Below, one piece after another: positions 6,585 to 8,926 of a DNA stretch of 8,926 nucleotides. A model generated the notes under the pieces. It was not told the DNA's origin and did not search any database. It saw only the letters and a list, made by a program, of their open reading frames with translations. Position 1 is the stretch's first letter, and the number at the start of each line of letters is the position of its first letter. Source of the stretch: Alsobacter sp964544365 (GTDB lineage: Bacteria > Pseudomonadota > Alphaproteobacteria > Rhizobiales > Beijerinckiaceae). Location: NCBI GenBank assembly GCA_964544365.1, contig CAZJCW010000181.1:1-8926 (forward strand), read 5' to 3'. The translations under genes and the position numbers were made by a program.

Positions 6585-7358
6585 TCACATGTGCCGCGAC
6601 AGGCCGAGCGTTCGCTCGGCGACGAAGACGACCGCGACCGACATCAGCGCCAGCAAGGAGGACAGCGCGGCCAGTGAGGGATCGTAGGTGTATTCCATGG
6701 CCACCATCATCTCGACCGGCAGCGTGGCAACGCCCGGCCCGGTGAGAAAGAGCGACACCGGCAACTGGTTGAACGACGTCACGATGCCGAGGATGAAGGC
6801 GGCCAGCAGGCCCGAGCGGATGTTGGGCATGACGACGAGTCCGAAGGCCGCGAGCCGTGACGCACCCAGCGTCACCGCCGCCTCCTCGATGTCGACGCCG
6901 AGATTGGCGAGGCTCGCGCCGACGACGCGCACGGCATAGGGGACCAGCAGGGCGGTGTGGGCGAGGACGAGGGCCGCCAGCACCGATACGTCGAGCGGAA
7001 CGACGAAATAGCGCAGCAACGCGAGCCCGACGACGAGGCCGGGCACGACTGCCGGCGACGTGAGCACCGCCCGCGCCGTCTCGCCGAAGCGCAGGCGATG
7101 GCGCGCCAGCGCATAGGCGGCCGGAATGCCGACGGCCAGCGCCAGTGCCGTGGAGCCCAGCGCGAGCCAGAGGCTGAGGACGAACGCCGACCACAACTGG
7201 TCGGACTCCAGCACCACCGCGAACCATCGCAACGAGAGGCCTTGCGGCGGAAAGGCCAGCGTCTCGCCGGCGCTCAGCCCGGCGAGAAGGATCACGACGA
7301 AGGGACCGATGAGGAACAGGAGGACAAGGCCGAGGACGGCGGCGGACAGGCTGCGCAT
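6585..7358 (-). CDS. ABC transporter permease, PotC-like
   Basis: Inner-membrane permease of 257 residues with about six hydrophobic segments (near 7-29, 57-82, 101-121, 127-148, 183-205 and 231-248). The cytoplasmic EAA loop is clear, VDIEEAAVTLGASRLAAFGL (155-174) followed by VVMPNIRSG, which docks on the ATPase. The ATG at 7358 shares its A with the stop of the preceding permease (TGATG) and has GGAGG 5 bases upstream, so the two permeases are tightly coupled and probably form a heterodimer. Length and loop match the PotC/binding-protein-dependent transport permease family. The substrate is unknown; context with nucleoside hydrolase and adenine deaminase suggests a purine compound. Confidence 0.93.
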   Translation of the reverse strand: MRSLSAAVLGLVLLFLIGPFVVILLAGLSAGETLAFPPQGLSLRWFAVVLESDQLWSAFVLSLWLALGSTALALAVGIPAAYALARHRLRFGETARAVLTSPAVVPGLVVGLALLRYFVVPLDVSVLAALVLAHTALLVPYAVRVVGASLANLGVDIEEAAVTLGASRLAAFGLVVMPNIRSGLLAAFILGIVTSFNQLPVSLFLTGPGVATLPVEMMVAMEYTYDPSLAALSSLLALMSVAVVFVAERTLGLSRHM

Positions 7359-8179
7359 CACGCCCTCCCCGCACCGAGCCGTTTCAGCAGCGCGTGCACG
7401 GCCAGCGTCGTCACGACCAGGATCACCGCGATGACGGCGGCGCTGACCATGTCGTTGGCGACGTTCACCCTCTGCACCAGCAAGGTCTCGAGCATCAGCA
7501 CCTTCGAGCCCCCGAGAACGGCCGGCGTGATGTAGGCGGTCGCGGCTCCCGTGAAGACGAGCGTGCCGCCGATCACCAGCCCCTCGCGCGACAGGGGCAG
7601 GATCACCCGCACGAACACCGCGCCCCAGCCGGCACCGAGCGTGCGCGCCGCCGGCACCACGTCGCGCGGGAGGTTCTCGAGCGAGGAGAGCAGCGAGAGG
7701 ATCATCAACGGCAGGAAGAGTTGCACGAGACCGATGGTGACGGCGGTCTCGGTGAACAGGATTCGCAACGGCTCCGGCGACAGCCCGAGTCCGACGATCG
7801 CCTGGTTCACGAGCCCCGTCCGGCCGAGCACGACGATCCACGCGTAGGTTCGCGCAACCGGGGAGATCATCAGCGGCAGCACGACGAGCCCGACGAGGCT
7901 GCCGCGCCACGCCGGCCCCATCCCGATGATGGCGAACGCCGTCGCGTAGCCGATCACCGCGCAGATCGCGGTGACCAGAAGCGCCAGTCGCAGCGTCCGG
8001 AAGAACACCGCCTGGTTCAGCGGCTCCGAGAAGAACGCCACGAAATTGCCGAGGCCCGGCCCGGCCGGCGTCTCGACGCTGCGGGCGAAGAAGACCAGCA
8101 CCGGCGCGACGAAGACGGCGAGCACCAGCACGAGGGCCGGCAGCGTCAGGAGGACGCCGGTCCGGGAGGATCGGTCCAT
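7358..8179 (-). CDS. ABC transporter permease, PotB-like
   Basis: First permease of the operon, 273 residues, with about six membrane segments (near 9-32, 64-87, 94-118, 144-166, 200-222 and 243-264). The EAA-type loop is DVVPAARTLGAGWG (173-186) followed by VILPLSREG (192-200); the first position is Pro-Ala-Ala rather than Glu-Ala-Ala, a mild departure also seen in this family. A long N-terminal segment and the FVAFF region (46-50) match PotB-type proteins. The ATG at 8179 lies 36 bases after the binding-protein stop; no strong ribosome binding site precedes it, only a GC-rich stretch. Its stop overlaps the next permease's start by one base. It forms the membrane channel with that partner. 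Confidence 0.92.
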   Translation of the reverse strand: MDRSSRTGVLLTLPALVLVLAVFVAPVLVFFARSVETPAGPGLGNFVAFFSEPLNQAVFFRTLRLALLVTAICAVIGYATAFAIIGMGPAWRGSLVGLVVLPLMISPVARTYAWIVVLGRTGLVNQAIVGLGLSPEPLRILFTETAVTIGLVQLFLPLMILSLLSSLENLPRDVVPAARTLGAGWGAVFVRVILPLSREGLVIGGTLVFTGAATAYITPAVLGGSKVLMLETLLVQRVNVANDMVSAAVIAVILVVTTLAVHALLKRLGAGRA

Positions 8180-8215
8180 GGCGGGCCCGGGCGTTCCCGG
8201 CTCAGAGCCCGGACG
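8180..8215 (-). promoter_or_regulatory. Intercistronic gap with imperfect hairpin after the binding-protein gene
   Basis: This 36-base stretch is the largest gap in the window. Just past the binding-protein stop it can fold as CCGG-(bulge G)-CT, loop CTG, AGCCGG (8197-8212), followed by a further palindromic GC run (CGGGCCCG, around 8182-8190). Hairpins at this point in ABC importer operons often protect the binding-protein mRNA or reduce readthrough so that binding protein exceeds permease. That role is inferred here; there is no U-tract and the stem is short. Confidence 0.4.
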
Positions 8216-8926
8216 TCACTTCGCGACCTTGGCGTTCCACTGGGCGAGCCAGGCATCCCGCTGCGCCAGCGCGACGTCGGGCGCGAGCAGCTTGAGCGAC
8301 GCCGCGATGTCGCCGGCGTCCGACATCAGCTCGCGGGTTTCGGGATCGAGCTTCACGTCCTTGTTCACGGGGCTGTCGACCAGATCCTTGGCGAGCCCCG
8401 CCTGGACCTCCGCGGACAGCCAGAAATCCATGAACTTGTGCACGAGGTCGCGCTGCTTGGTGCCCTTGACCACGACCATCACATTGACGCCGCCGGTGAG
8501 ACCCTCCTCCGGCTGCGCCCATCCGAGCGGCAGTCCGAGCTTCTTCAGGTTGCCCCACGAGAAACGACCGACGGGAGCGGCCCAGATCTCCTCCTGCTGG
8601 AACAGCTGCACGAGCTGCGACCCGGTGCCATAGAACGTGACGATTCCATCCTTGGCCGCGGCGACGGCATCGATGGCCGTGGCGAAGGACGGCGAGCTGC
8701 CCTTCAGCGCCTGCTCGATCATCATCAGCGTGAGGGGCGCCTGCGACGTGTTGATGGCCGGCAGCGAGACGCGGGACTTGAGCTCGGGCCGAAGCAGGTC
8801 CTTCCAGCTCTTCATCGCCGGAATCTTGTCGGTCCGGTAGACGATGCTGGTGGAATAGAAGGTGTAGGCGACGCCCATGTTGCCGCCGATCGGATCCTGC
8901 GCGAACGGATAGATCTTCGCGAAGTT
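8216..8926 (-). CDS. Extracellular solute-binding protein, PotD/FutA-like (N-terminus outside window)
   Basis: Periplasmic binding protein of the importer. The reading frame is open to the right edge of the window, giving 236 C-terminal residues; the signal peptide and first lobe lie outside. It reads NFAKIYPFAQDPIGGNMGVA from the edge, then YTFYSTSIVYRTDKI, which matches the hinge region of PotD/PotF and FutA-type proteins (YT..T.I.YNTDKI), then SWKDLLRPELKSRVSLP, a typical second-lobe segment, a GNLKKLGLPLGWAQPEEG segment (about 192-209 from the hinge region onward, bases near 8510-8555), and a C-terminal helix with VHKFMDFWLSAEVQAGLAKD ending in NAKVAK. About 345 residues would be usual, so roughly 110 are missing. 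It is the first gene seen in the operon, 36 bases ahead of the permeases. The ligand is not predictable from what is visible; polyamine, metal and thiamine relatives exist, and the downstream genes point to a purine compound. Confidence 0.88.
   Translation of the reverse strand, partial: NFAKIYPFAQDPIGGNMGVAYTFYSTSIVYRTDKIPAMKSWKDLLRPELKSRVSLPAINTSQAPLTLMMIEQALKGSSPSFATAIDAVAAAKDGIVTFYGTGSQLVQLFQQEEIWAAPVGRFSWGNLKKLGLPLGWAQPEEGLTGGVNVMVVVKGTKQRDLVHKFMDFWLSAEVQAGLAKDLVDSPVNKDVKLDPETRELMSDAGDIAASLKLLAPDVALAQRDAWLAQWNAKVAK

Noticed and set aside
4991..6745. A 584-codon open frame on the + strand, opposite the nucleoside hydrolase, ATPase and permease genes
   Set aside because: It spans three well-supported genes on the other strand, has low-complexity composition and no family resemblance.
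7359..7910. N-terminal extension of the PotC-like permease into the preceding permease gene
   Set aside because: The added sequence is Arg/Ala-rich and not membrane-like; the ATG at 7358 has a good ribosome binding site and gives the usual length.
1..8926. tRNA, rRNA, CRISPR array, insertion sequence, riboswitch or promoter
   Set aside because: None seen. The largest non-coding gap is 36 bases and both operons begin outside the window.

Overview
The window is about 9 kb of very GC-rich (roughly 70% by eye), almost completely coding bacterial DNA. Codon use (strong G/C third positions), dense ATGA/GTGA gene overlaps and the gene families point to an alphaproteobacterium, most likely a Rhizobiales/Hyphomicrobiales-type soil or plant-associated organism. 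That placement is an inference; no rRNA or other marker gene is present.

Left half, + strand (1 to 2838): the 3' part of an operon. It holds a 5'-truncated OppD/DppD-type ATPase, a complete OppF/DppF-type ATPase, and a serine beta-lactamase-fold hydrolase with no signal peptide. Each pair of genes is joined by an ATGA overlap. The solute-binding protein and permeases of this peptide-type ABC importer are presumably upstream, outside the window. The hydrolase resembles the YfeW/AmiE group, so the unit plausibly imports short peptides or muropeptides and hydrolyses them in the cytoplasm.

Right half, - strand (8926 down to 2852): a six-gene operon read leftwards. Its order is a PotD/FutA-type solute-binding protein (N-terminus outside the window), two PotB/PotC-type permeases, a PotA-type ATPase, a nucleoside hydrolase and an adenine deaminase. 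The genes are separated by 36, -1, 7, 10 and -4 bases. The last two enzymes form a pathway: nucleoside to free base plus ribose, then adenine to hypoxanthine plus ammonia. The transporter therefore probably feeds purine nucleosides or related compounds into it. This is notable because the described bacterial nucleoside ABC importers are mostly of the BmpA/PnrA type, not the PotABCD type.

The two operons converge tail to tail with only 13 bases between stop codons. Neither operon's promoter is in the window, no gap exceeds 36 bases, and I see no RNA gene, insertion sequence, CRISPR array or transcription regulator. Points to check: an Ile in place of the Walker A Ser/Thr in the OppD-type ATPase, a Tyr at the usual catalytic His position of the nucleoside hydrolase, a shortened loop in the serine hydrolase, and the unassigned substrate of the PotABCD-like importer.
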